Shown here: piece by piece, positions 1 to 9,171 of the stretch | Layout of the letters: each line of letters begins with the position of its first letter | Position numbering within the stretch: position 1 is the stretch's first letter | NCBI GenBank assembly: GCA_011799875.1 | Contig: CM022298.1 | Span: 494,119,180-494,183,179, forward strand | DNA: 64,000 bases | Direction of reading: 5' to 3' | Origin: Thinopyrum elongatum | Taxonomy: Eukaryota; Streptophyta; Magnoliopsida; Poales; Poaceae | Program-made: the position numbers and the translations under genes | Notes under the pieces: model-generated | What the model saw: only the letters and a program-made list of their open reading frames with translations | What the model was told of the DNA's origin: nothing | Database searches by the model: none

Positions 1-267
1 ATCAATTGTATCCTTGGTGATGAGTGCATGTTATTTAATTCTTATCATTTTGTGCGCTCCACCAAGATGTATGTGACATGGAAGAGTGACCCATGATCCT
101 AATCGATTGTGCATTTGCATTCAAACACAAATTTTAAATAGTGCACAAATTTAGGGGGAGCTCTTGCTTATCACATACTTCTCAAAGCGACGATGTATTT
201 CATTCATATTATCATTTGTCGAAGCTTTGATCTATATGTTGTCATCAATTACCAAAAAGGGGGAGAT
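1..267 (+). mobile_element. 3' tail of a Sirevirus-type copia interior, with polypurine tract
   Basis: This is non-coding sequence running off the left edge. It ends in the purine tract aaaaagggggagat (254-267), directly before an LTR start. The last ~110 bases closely match 14800-14916, the same position in the second element, so this is the 3' end of an element whose body lies outside the window. The tract would prime plus-strand DNA synthesis. Confidence 0.8.
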
Positions 268-1453
268 TGAAAGTGCAACTAATCCCCGGGTGGTTTTGGT
301 AATTTATAACAATATATAGCTCATTGAACTAATGATCATTGAAGTTTAATATTTCAGAAAGTTCAGTGAATGGCATGGCATGGAGTAGAGATATGGACCC
401 CTCAAAATGCTAAGGACACATATTGGCAAAAGCTCAAGATTCTTCATTTCATTTTTAGTGATCCAAGATCACATTGAGTCCATAGGAAAAGCCAATACTA
501 TTAAAAGGGGATGAGGTGTTGCTTAATGGTTTGCTTGCTCAAATGCTTAGCGATATTGCTCCAAAACCCTTAACCACTTTCTCATTCCAAATATGTCAAA
601 ATCCCAAACTCCAACTCGGCCCCACCGATTCATACTATCCAGAGCCACCGAGTTCATATGACATAGCCACTGCCAGAAACCCTAACAGTTCGGTCACACC
701 GATACGGATCTCGGTCTCACCAAGATGGCCTTGCTAACTCTCTGTTGCCTATTGCAATTATTTTGGTCTCACCGAAATAGCGATCGGTCTCACCGAGATG
801 GCTTGACCAATTCTCTGTTGTTCAATTGCTTCACTTCGGTCTCACCGAGTTAATGCAATCGGCGCCACCGAGATGAGGTTTGCCCTAAGCCCTAGCACAT
901 CGGTCCCACTGAGTTGTTCCGGTCGGTCCCACCGAGATTCCTAACGTTCACATTTTGTACTAAATAGGTCTCACCGAGTTCACCTATTCGGTCTGACCGA
1001 GTTGGGTCAAATGTGTGTAATGGTTGGATTTTGTGTGGAGGCCATATATACCCCTCCACCCCATCTCCATTTGTGAGAGAGCCATCAGAACGTGCCTACA
1101 CTTCCAGCATACATTTTCTGAGAGAGAACCACCTACTCATGTGTTGAGATCAAGATATACCAATCCTACCACAAGAATCTTGATTTCTAGCCTTCACCAA
1201 GTTGCTTTCCACTCTAATCATCTTTCCACCATATCCAAATCTGTGAGAGAGAGTTAAGTGTTGGGGAGACTATCATTTGAAGCACAAGAGCAAGGAGTTC
1301 ATCATCAACACACCATTTATTACCTTTTGGAGAGTGGTGTCTCCTAGATTGGTTAGGTGTCGCTTGGGAGCCTCTCACAAGATTGTGGAGTTGAACCAAG
1401 AAGTTTGTAAGGGCAAGGAGATCGCCTACTTCATGAAGATCTACCCGAGTAAG
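268..1453 (+). mobile_element. 3' LTR of upstream Sirevirus-type copia element, left part
   Basis: The LTR begins TGAAAGTGC immediately after the polypurine tract and aligns along its length with the LTR at 14917-16505. It is interrupted near the sequence ctacccgagt (1441-1450) and resumes at 5499. Joined across the gap it would be about 1.57 kb, close to the 1589 bp of the intact copy. It carries a TATA box and many short CGGT...ACCG palindromes. Short ORFs here are not genes. Confidence 0.85.
1044..1050 (+). promoter_or_regulatory. LTR TATA box
   Basis: The sequence atatata lies in gccatatatacccctcc. The same context occurs at 6423 and 15693 in the other two LTR copies, as expected for the conserved U3 promoter. 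Confidence 0.6.
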
Positions 1454-1783
1454 TTTCGGGGGAATGACCCCCGAGTAGGCCCAAGACAGCGATACAACGC
1501 TTCAAAACATCGGGGCAGCCAACACCCCTCAGTCTGGCTGCTCCGGCCGGCTTGCCACCCGACCGCTCCAGACGGCTCCCTGTCTGGCTGCCCCGGGCGG
1601 CCCGCCATTCGGCTGCTCCAACCTGCTCCCCGTCCGGCTGCTCCAGCCGGCCTGCTGCATGGAGTCAACTGCAGCTCTGACCCAACACCAACAAGACGGC
1701 CGTACCGCGGCCATGCCTGGGCACTATTGCTGCATGGGCACGCAGTGTTCATCCGTCATCAGCGACATAATCTATAGTGTATA

Positions 1784-1832
1784 GCTTGAGATGTAAGCTA
1801 CTAAGCTACTCACTGTAGCTTACATCTCAAGC
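1784..1832. repeat. 17-bp perfect inverted repeat (hairpin) in the U3-like region
   Basis: The left arm gcttgagatgtaagcta (1784-1800) is the exact reverse complement of the right arm (1816-1832), with a 15-base loop. It lies 17 bases upstream of a TATA box, so it could be a regulatory palindrome or an RNA/DNA hairpin. Confidence 0.8.
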
Positions 1833-1849
1833 CACCCCATGCCCACTCC

Positions 1850-1857
1850 TATATAAA
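1850..1857 (+). promoter_or_regulatory. Putative TATA box of the nested element
   Basis: The sequence tatataaa lies in cctatataaaggcac, just downstream of the hairpin at 1784-1832 and upstream of the 86-bp repeated segment. This is the position expected for an LTR promoter. Confidence 0.55.
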
Positions 1858-1979
1858 GGCACACATCCATCCATCCAGGGGATGGACTCCCACGGCCACA
1901 AGCTCCACTCACGGCCACTAGCGCCAAGTGCACCACGCCACACACTCTTGTGCTCACATATTCACACACATGCGAGGCC

Positions 1980-2065
1980 AGATGCCCATGGCACTGACCT
2001 CAGATACAGTTCCAGAAGCAACTCTGTACTGTTACATGTACACCGCATATATATATTCAGAGATG
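1980..2065 (+). repeat. 86-bp direct repeat, left copy
   Basis: It starts gatgcccatggcactgacct and ends ..atatattcagagatgc, and matches 5238-5325 with a handful of substitutions. It follows the TATA box, so it may be the R region of an LTR. Confidence 0.85.
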
Positions 2066-3702
2066 CGTCCGCTCCTCCACGCTGCTTCGCTCCGTGCCGC
2101 TGCTTCCTCGTGCACGCTCCACCACCACCGGCCATGGCCGCTACCGTGCGGTTGGCCAAGCCATCGCGCTGCTCGGGCACGAGCCCTCCCTCGAGGCGCC
2201 GGCGCCTCTGCTTCATCACATCGCGCATGTGCGCGCAGCGAGCCCCTGCCGCATCCACTCCGTCTAGCTTCCCCTCCTGTCGCCCGTCCTCCTCGCTCGA
2301 CCTCCTCTGGAGCGAAGGACTCGGCCAGGCCAGCACCGATGTGTGCCTCGATCTTGACCGCCCCCTGCAGCACGCCAGCCTCCTCCGCGCCGGGTTGCCT
2401 CGCGCCCGGCCCCGCGCCCATCCAACTCCGACTCCGCGAGGTGCCGGTGCCTGTGCCGCCCCGCCGCTACCGCGCATTCTGTGTCCGGCCACGTCCGCGT
2501 CTCCAGCCGGCCCGCGCTGCCACGACCGCGTCCCTCGCCGTCTCCGCGTCATCGCACTCGGCCTCCTCGCCAGAAGTCCGCCCCGCACGCGCGGCTCCCC
2601 TGCTCTGCGGCCTCCCTCTGCCGCCACCCCTTCGTGCCCCTGCCGGCTCGCCGACTCCGGGCGCCTGCTTCCCGCTCCAGAGCTCGCACCTGCGCCGGCT
2701 TCGTGCTTCGGTCGGCTGATCCACGCGCCTGGCCGACTCCCGCGCCCCTCAAGCCGGCTGCCCGTCGCCTCTCCTCCAGCCGCGCGGTGCCCGCGGCCTA
2801 CGCCCCGTCGCCGGCCGCCCACGGCCCACACCCCATCGCCGGCCGCCCACGGCCCACACCTCGTCGCCGGCTGCCTCTCGAGTTCGCCTCGCCCCGCTCC
2901 TGCCGGGTCCGCGCATCCCGTCGCCGCGCGTGCCCGGCCCTCTCTGCCCAGCTCCGGCCGAGCCGCCGTGTTTTCTCCTCTGCGGCACCACTGCGCGGCC
3001 GTCCCTCGCGCCCGTGACCCGGCCACGACCCGGCCTCGTGGCCGGCCGGTCGTCTCCTCCTCGCGCCCATCAGCCACCGCCCGGCTGCTCCACCGCCCGT
3101 CGCCGGCTGCCCCGCGGTCGGCTCCCCCTCGCCTCGGTCCCTCCATGACCCGCTCCTCCGCCTGGCCGCTCCGGTCCATGCCCTAGCCGCCACTCCGCCA
3201 GCACGGCTGGCTCCGCGCCCGTAGCGCCTCGCGCCGTGCTCTGCCTGCTGGGTCGCCGGTGCCGGCGCCGCCCTCGGCCCCTGCGTGCGCTGGCTGCTCG
3301 CCGCTCCAGCCAGCCTCGGCGCGCGCCGGGTGCCCGCCTCTCCAGCCGCCCGCACCGGCCAGGTGCCCGAGGAAACGGGGTTGGCTGGCCACCCGGCTGA
3401 AAAATAAGAAAGAAAAAAGGGCCGGCTACTCAGATGCCAAAGTAGCAAGCTGGCTGCCAAAAAAAATGTGTCCGGCTGCGCCCGCAGCCGGCAAAAGAGA
3501 AAAAGAAGAAAAGGAGAAATACGTCCGGCTTCCCGTCCGCCTGCTTCGCCACTCGGACGGCCAGCCACGACACCCCTGTCTGCGTCACCGCGCTGCCGGC
3601 TGTGCCAGGCCGGCTCGACCGCCTCCTGCTCCGACGGCTGGCCAGCAGGCAAGCCGGCCCGGCCGCCCGTCCGCCTCGACGTCCGACCGGTCGGGCCCCC
3701 CT

Positions 3703-5202
3703 TCGAGCACCCGAAGGCTCGAAGGCTACACCCAACGGGTGTGCCGGCGCGTTCCTCGAGCGCCAAGCCGCGCCGGCTGTCTTCGTCAACCTCCGCCTTG
3801 TTTTCGTCAAAGCAATGTGAGCTCCTCACCCGCATATTTTCGCACCACGTGAAAACTCGGACAACCCCGAGCAATCCTTGGGGGCAATCTCCGCATTTTT
3901 TTAGTTGCATTACTGTTCGCCCCGGCGCCAGCTAGTGTCGGCCCGGAGGCTGGCCGGTCGGCCCCATTCGTTCGTTCCCGCAGACGGCTTAGTAGCGTGT
4001 ACGGTACCAAAGGCCCACTCTTCGTCTCAGCTACAAACCGCAGCGTGGCTATCCAGCTAGCAAGAGCAAAACCTGGAGGTCACCCCACGCGAAAGACGTC
4101 CGGGAAGAAAAACGGTTCGGGCGACCCCGACCGTTTGCTTTATGAGTATCTGTTCGGTCGAATCTCCTCCCAGAGTCTGAGTACTGTATGCTTCACTCCG
4201 TGGCCCACTCTCAGCCACAGATCGTCACGCGGCTGTCCGGCTAGTGAGAGCACAAGCCAAAGAGCGGAGGGAACATGAAAAAGATTGAAGGGGGCTCGGA
4301 CGAAACCGAGCCGGCACCCTCCGCATAAAACTTGCAATGCCAAAAGCAAACATTTGATATATCTGCGCGGACTAACCTTGTCTTTTGGCATGATCATCTC
4401 TGTGGGGAACCCCTCCTCGCCCGGAGGCTCGGAAGCTACACCCAGTGGGTGCGCTTGCGCGCCCCCACTCAGAATACGCCACGCCAAGTCGCACGCCCGC
4501 AGCCGACTGTCATCAACAACATCAGTCGGCGGACCCCGCGTCCGCGCCCGACAGCTTCAGTCGGCGGACCCCGTGTCCGTGCCCGACATCTTCAGTAGGC
4601 GGACCCCGCGCCCGCTCCTGACAGCTTCAGTCGGCAGGCCCCGCGCCCGCACCCGACAGCTTCAGTCGGCGGACCCCGCGCCCGCGCCCGACAGCTTCAG
4701 TCGGCGGACCACGCGTCCGTGCCCAACAGCCTCAGTCGGTGAACCCCGCGTCCGCGCCCGACAGCACCAGCCGGCGGACTCCGCGTCCGCGCTCGGCAGG
4801 GCGCCGCGCCCAGCTGTCGGCGGACCCCGCGTCCGCGCCTGGCAGGGCCCCGCGCCCAGCAGCTGGTGGACCCCACGTCCGCGCCTGGCTGCACCACGCG
4901 CCCACCAGCAGGCATACGCGCCTGGCAGTTTTCCACGACCGTCAGGCGGCACGGACCTTGCGGGACGAGAAAAGCAGCGAAAACCCTCCGCCCGACTCTT
5001 CGAGTCGCCCGGAGGATCGGAGGCTACACCCAGCGGGTGCGCCGGCGCGCCCCCGCTGGAAGCAAGCCGCTCCGGATGCATGCCCGCAGCCGGTTCTTAT
5101 CAACAACTTCTTAAACAACAAGACCCTCCTCCCAACTTTTCCATGTTGCCCGGAGGCTCGGAGGCTACACCCAGTGGGTGCGCTTGCGCGCCCCCACTCG
5201 GA
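3703..5202 (+). repeat. Four dispersed copies of a ~50-bp GC block
   Basis: Blocks at about 3703-3755, 4419-4470, 5007-5060 and 5148-5202 share the order cccggaggctcgg, ggctacaccca, gggtgcgc. They are in the same orientation but irregularly spaced. Confidence 0.75.
4523..4905 (+). repeat. 35-bp minisatellite
   Basis: Eight units of exactly 35 bp begin with cag at 4523, 4558, 4593, 4628, 4663, 4698, 4733 and 4768. They have the pattern cagtcggcggaccccgcg, then tccgcgcccgacagctt. Degenerate units of about 46 bp follow from 4811. There is no unique spacer between units, so this is not a CRISPR array. Confidence 0.9.
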
Positions 5203-5237
5203 ACATGCCGCGCCTATTGCACACCCGCCGCTGGCTA

Positions 5238-5325
5238 GATGCCCATGGCACTGACCTCAGATACAGCTCCAGGAGCAACTCGGTACTGCTACATGTACAC
5301 CGCATATATATATTCAGACATGCAG
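5238..5325 (+). repeat. 86-bp direct repeat, right copy
   Basis: This is the partner of 1980-2065. It is followed by 5326-5498, a U5-like segment ending ..cgaca that has no counterpart after the left copy. Confidence 0.85.
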
Positions 5326-5498
5326 GAGTAGGGGTATTATCTCTCCGGAGAGCCCCGAACCTGGGTAAACCACCACGTGTTGTTTGCCCAATCCCGTCCC
5401 CGGATATTCCACTGCAGCCTCGCCCTCACCTCAAGCCACCCCGTGGTATCTGTCGTCTCGCGATCCCCCCTGGCGACTGACATGAGAATACTACGACA

Positions 5499-5893
5499 GT
5501 GAGGCAAGTCCTTCGTGGGCGATGGCCATGGTGGGATAGACAAGGTTGCTTCTTCGTGGACCTTTATTGGGTGGAGCCCTCCGTGGACTTGCACAACCGT
5601 TACCCTTCGTGGGTTGAAGTCTCCATCAAGGTGGACGTACGATAGCACCACCTATCGAAACCACGCCAAAAATCTACGTGTCATCATTGTGTTTGCACTC
5701 TCCGAACCCTTCCCTTTACCTTCATATGCAATGTATTACTTTCTGCTGCTACACTCTTAGAATTGCATGTGTAGGTTGATTGCTTGACTTGTGTTAATTG
5801 CTAAAATCTGCCCACAACTAAAATTGGGAAAAGGTTAGATTTTTATTTGGTCAAGTAGTCTAATCACACCCCTCTAGGCCTACTTTCGATCCT
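5499..5893 (+). mobile_element. 3' LTR of upstream Sirevirus element, right part
   Basis: This continues the LTR interrupted at 1453, beginning gtgaggcaagtccttcgtgg as in 6831 and 16099 and ending ..ttcgatcctaca. The next base is already inside a second LTR, so two LTRs abut here. Confidence 0.8.
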
Positions 5894-7235
5894 ACAGTTG
5901 CTTAATGGTCTACTTGCTCAAGTGCTTAGTGATATTGCTCCAAAACCCTTAGCCACTCTCTCTATCCAAATATGTCCAAAACCTAAACTCCAACTCGTCC
6001 CCATCGATTCTTTCTACCCGGAGCCACCGAGTTCATTTGACATAGCCACTGCCAGAAACCCTAACAGTTTGGTCTCACCGATATGGATCTCGGTCCCACC
6101 GAGATGGCCTTGCCAACTCTCTGTTATCTTTTGCAATTATTTCGGTCTCACCAATAATTGAAATCAGTCTCACTGAGATGGCTTGACCAACTCTCTGTTG
6201 CCTTATTGCTTTACTTCAGTCTCACCGAGTTGATGCAATCGGTGCCACCGAGAGAAGGTTTGCCCTAAGCCCTAGCATATCGGTCCCACCGAGTTGTTCT
6301 AGTCGGTCCCACTGAGATTCCCAATGTTCATATGTTTGAACAGATCGGTGCCACTGAGTTTAACTAATCGGTGCCACCGAGATGAATCAAATGTGTGTAA
6401 TGGTTGGATTTTGTGTGGAGGCTATATATACCCCTCCATCCCCATCTCCATTTGTGAGAGAGCCATCAGAATGTGCCTACACTTCCACCATTCATTTTCT
6501 GAGAGAGAACCACCTACTCATGTGTTGAGATCAAGAGATTCCATTCCAACCATCTGAACCTTGAATTCTAGCCTTCCCCAAGTTGCTTTCCACTCAAATC
6601 CTTCTTCCACCATAGCCAAATCTCAGAGAGAGAGTTGGGTGTTGGGGAGACTATCATGTGAAGCACAAGAGCAAGGAGTTCATCATCAACACACCATCTA
6701 TTACCTTTTGGAGAGTGGTGTCTCCTAGATTGGTTAGGTGTCACTTGGGAGCCTCCGACATGATGTGGAGTTGAACCAAGAAGTTTGTAAGGGCAAGGAG
6801 ATAGCCTACTTCGTGAAGATCTACCCGAGTGAGGCAAGTCCTTCGTGGGCAATGGCCATGGTGGGATAGACAAGGTTGCTTCTTCGTGGACCCTTCGTGG
6901 GTGGAGCCCTCCGTGGCCTCGCGCAACTGTTACCCTTCGTGGGTTGAAGTCTCCATCAACGTGGATGTATGATAGCACCACCTATCAGAACCACGCCAAA
7001 AATTCTCCGCGTCTCCATTGCGTTTGCACACTCCAATCCCATCCCTTTACTTTCTTGGAAATTGCATGCTTTACTCTTTCTGCTTCCTATACTCTTGGCA
7101 TGCTTGCTTGAAATGTATTGTGAGTGCTTTAACATATGCTAAACTCCACCTTAACTTGAAGAAATTAAAAACAACCACTTTTACTTGTTAAGGGTCTAAT
7201 CACCCCCCTCTAGACCCCTCTTCTCGATCCTTTCA
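5894..7235 (+). mobile_element. 5' LTR of element A, 5'-truncated
   Basis: It aligns with 15169-16505 from gttgcttaatgg onward and ends ..tctcgatcctttca, identical to the end of the 3' LTR. The first ~250 bases present in the 3' LTR are missing. Repeated CGGT(C/G)(T/C)CACCGAG motifs occur across 6060-6380. Confidence 0.85.
6423..6430 (+). promoter_or_regulatory. 5' LTR TATA box
   Basis: The sequence tatatata in ggctatatatacccc is conserved at the same place in all three LTR copies. It is the likely start point for the genomic transcript of element A. Confidence 0.6.
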
Positions 7236-7237
7236 AT

Positions 7238-7249
7238 TGGTATCAGAGC
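7238..7249 (+). other. Primer-binding site (initiator tRNA-Met type)
   Basis: The sequence tggtatcagagc starts two bases after the LTR end. It is complementary to the 3' end of plant initiator tRNA-Met, the usual copia primer. Confidence 0.85.
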
Positions 7250-7290
7250 ATTGGTCTCCATTGCTTTGGTTTAATTGCCATTGGAGGAAG

Positions 7291-7893
7291 ATGGATGAGT
7301 CTACATTTGGAAGTATTAGACGTAGAGTGTCTATTCTTGATGGGGAGTTTTATGGTTCATGGAAAAATGATATTATTGATATTTTCAATGAATATAATTT
7401 GAACAAGTATATTCTTAGCCCTTATGTGCCTCCCATTGATCCTTTGCATCCTACCCCCGAGGAGTATCTTGACATGGTTTGCAATCTTAGGACTATTGAT
7501 CTTATCATTAGAGGATTGTCTAGAAATTTGCTTGTTTGCTTGCCAACCTTTGAATGTGTTTATACTATATGGAATTATCTTGAGGAACACTTTTCCAAAT
7601 TATTCCTTGAAAAATCTAGATTAGATTCTTCATAAATCCATTGCTTTCCATAAAATAAAGCCTAGTGATACCAAGTTTGATGAATGTCTATTTGAGCTCC
7701 GTGATCTTATGCGTGCCAAGGGTAATGTTGGAATCATTAGTAGCATCATCTCGGAGACAATTAGAATTCATAAACTTGAACATTGTGATCTAATGAATCA
7801 CTTGCTCTAGGTGATGATCACATACATGATGATGACATTGAGCATTGCTATTATGATGAAGACGAAGAAAGTGATATTGACTATGAGGAGACC
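7291..7893 (+). pseudogene. gag: gag of element A, frameshifted
   Basis: The reading starts at the ATG at 7291, in the expected place after the primer site. It encodes a copia Gag N-terminus (FYGSWKNDIID, then IWNYLEEHF). The first frame stops at 7633-7635. The homologous reading continues in another frame (KPSDTKFDECLFELRDL) to a stop at about 7808, then returns in the acidic stretch DDHIHDDDIEH leading into protease. No CCHC zinc knuckle is seen between the capsid-like part and the acidic stretch, so the nucleocapsid region seems deleted. Gag would form the virus-like particle. Confidence 0.8.
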
Positions 7894-8320
7894 ATGAGAA
7901 ATCTTAGTCTTAGGGCCAACTTTCGTGGTTACATGGCCGGAGGAAAAGATCGGATTCTTGATAGTGGATGTACTCATCACATGACCGGAGATAAAGACAT
8001 GTTTCGCGAGCTTGTCAAAAATGATGGTCCACGCAAGTATGTCACTTTTGGAGACAACTCCAATGGTAAGGTACTTGGCCTTGGTAAGGTGGCCATATCC
8101 AATGATAGCTCCATTCAAAATGTTATGCACATCGAATCTCTTGGTTACAATCTTCTTTTCGTATGTAGACTAGCCGACTTTGGTTTCAATGTTCTATTTA
8201 CCGAAGTAGATTGCCAAGTGTTTCATAGAGATAATCATAATATGGTATTTACCGGCATTCGTAGAGGTGATCTATACATTGTTGATTTCAAGAGCCCAAC
8301 CTCGTACTTGCTTAATTGCT
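7894..8320 (+). pseudogene. pol: Protease region of element A pol
   Basis: It contains ILDSGCTHHMTGD, the copia aspartic protease active site (DSGC followed by HMTG), in the same frame as the start of gag. The usual downstream motif (VTFGDNSNGKVLGLGK) is present. The frame ends at a stop near 8322, and homology resumes in another frame, marking a frameshift at about 8315. The enzyme would process the Gag-Pol polyprotein. Confidence 0.85.
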
Positions 8321-9171
8321 AAATCTCCTAAAGTATGGTTATGGCATAGAAGGTTAGGTCATGTGGGCATGCGAAATCTTGATAAGCTTATTAAAGGTGA
8401 TCATATCCTTGGTATTAAAGATGTTATATTTGACAAGGATAGACTTTGTTGTACTTGTCAAGCAGGAACACAAGTTGGAGGAAGTCATCCCGTGAAGAAC
8501 ATCATGACCACGAGAAGACCACTTGAGCTACTACACATAGATCTCTTCGGTCCCAATGCTTATAAGAGCCTTGGTGGTAACTCTTTTGGTTTGTCATTGT
8601 TGATGATTTTTCAAGATTTACGTGGGTGTTCTTTCTTGATGACAAATCGCAGGTCCAAAAGATCTTCAAGAATTTCACCAAGAAGGCCCAAAACCAATTT
8701 GAAGTGAAGATCAAGAAGGTTCAAAGTGATAACAGAATGAAGTTCAAGAATGCAAATGTGGACACCTTTCTTGTTGAATAAGGGATTTCACATGAGTTCT
8801 CGGCTACGTACACACCTCAACAAAATGGAGTTGTTGAGAGGAATAACCGAACACTTATCGAGATGGCGAGAACGATGCTTGATGAATATAAGATGCCAAG
8901 ACACTTTTGGGCGGAAGCGGTTGAGACAGCTTTTCATGCTACGAAACAACTATATCTTCACAAGCTTCTCGGCAAAACGGCTTACGAGCTACTCACCGGT
9001 AACAAACCCCAAGTTGGATACTTTCGAGTGTTTGGCTCAAAGTGCTAAATTCTTGATAAGCATCGTCATTCGAAATTTTCTCCTAAATCTCATGAAGGTT
9101 TCCTACTCGGTTATGGCTCAAACTCTCACACTTACCATGTCTACAACAATTTCACCCGAAAGGTTGAAGAG
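8316..9171 (+). pseudogene. pol: Integrase region of element A pol, several breaks
   Basis: The zinc-binding domain is visible as WHRRLGHVGMRNL and CCTCQAG (HHCC). The core follows: first acidic residue in LELLHIDLFGP, second in VQSDN, third in NGVVERNNRTL. A frameshift lies near 8590, after YKSLGGNSFG. In-frame stops lie at about 8779 and in the codon after FGSKC (about 9046). Integrase would insert the cDNA with a 5-bp target duplication. Confidence 0.85.

Larger units (their letters stand above)
2066..5237. other. GC-rich, repeat-dense interior with no credible gene
   Basis: This stretch is open in several frames on both strands (for example 1882-3186 plus, 1962-3179 and 2798-3910 minus) because it is about 70% GC and poor in stop codons. 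The translations are Pro/Arg/Ala/Ser strings without domains. It holds a diverged tandem duplication around 4000-4270 (units beginning ggcccactct), four copies of a GC block and a 35-bp minisatellite, listed separately. Confidence 0.75.
1454..5498 (+). mobile_element. GC-rich non-autonomous LTR-type insertion
   Basis: This block interrupts an otherwise continuous Sirevirus LTR. The flanks read gtaag (1449-1453) and gtgag (5499-5503), consistent with a 5-bp target duplication carrying one change. The right terminus ends ..cgaca, as LTRs do. An 86-bp segment is repeated near both ends (1980-2065 and 5238-5325), and a promoter-like region lies upstream of the first copy. The middle is very GC-rich and full of tandem repeats. 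No gag, pol or transposase motif is visible, so it must have been mobilised in trans. A gypsy relationship is suggested only by the style of the ends. The left terminal TG appears lost. Confidence 0.55.

Noticed and set aside
1882..3186. 434-codon ORF and overlapping long ORFs on both strands (1882-3935)
   Set aside because: Open in many frames at once in GC-rich DNA; the translations are Pro/Ala/Arg/Ser strings with no domain, and the stretch lies inside a repeat insertion.
4523..4905. Possible CRISPR-like array
   Set aside because: Repeats are contiguous with no unique spacers, and the context is a plant retroelement.
4285..5238. 317-codon ORF over the minisatellite
   Set aside because: The 35-bp unit is not a multiple of three, so the frame rotates through the repeat; it is a by-product of the array.
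7238..7249. tRNA-like sequences at the primer-binding sites (also 33350, 57860, 62161)
   Set aside because: Only 12-18 bases complementary to tRNA 3' ends are present; no tRNA fold or gene.
7237..7290. gag start at 7237
   Set aside because: The frame begins with TTG inside the primer-binding site; the ATG at 7291 is the sensible start.
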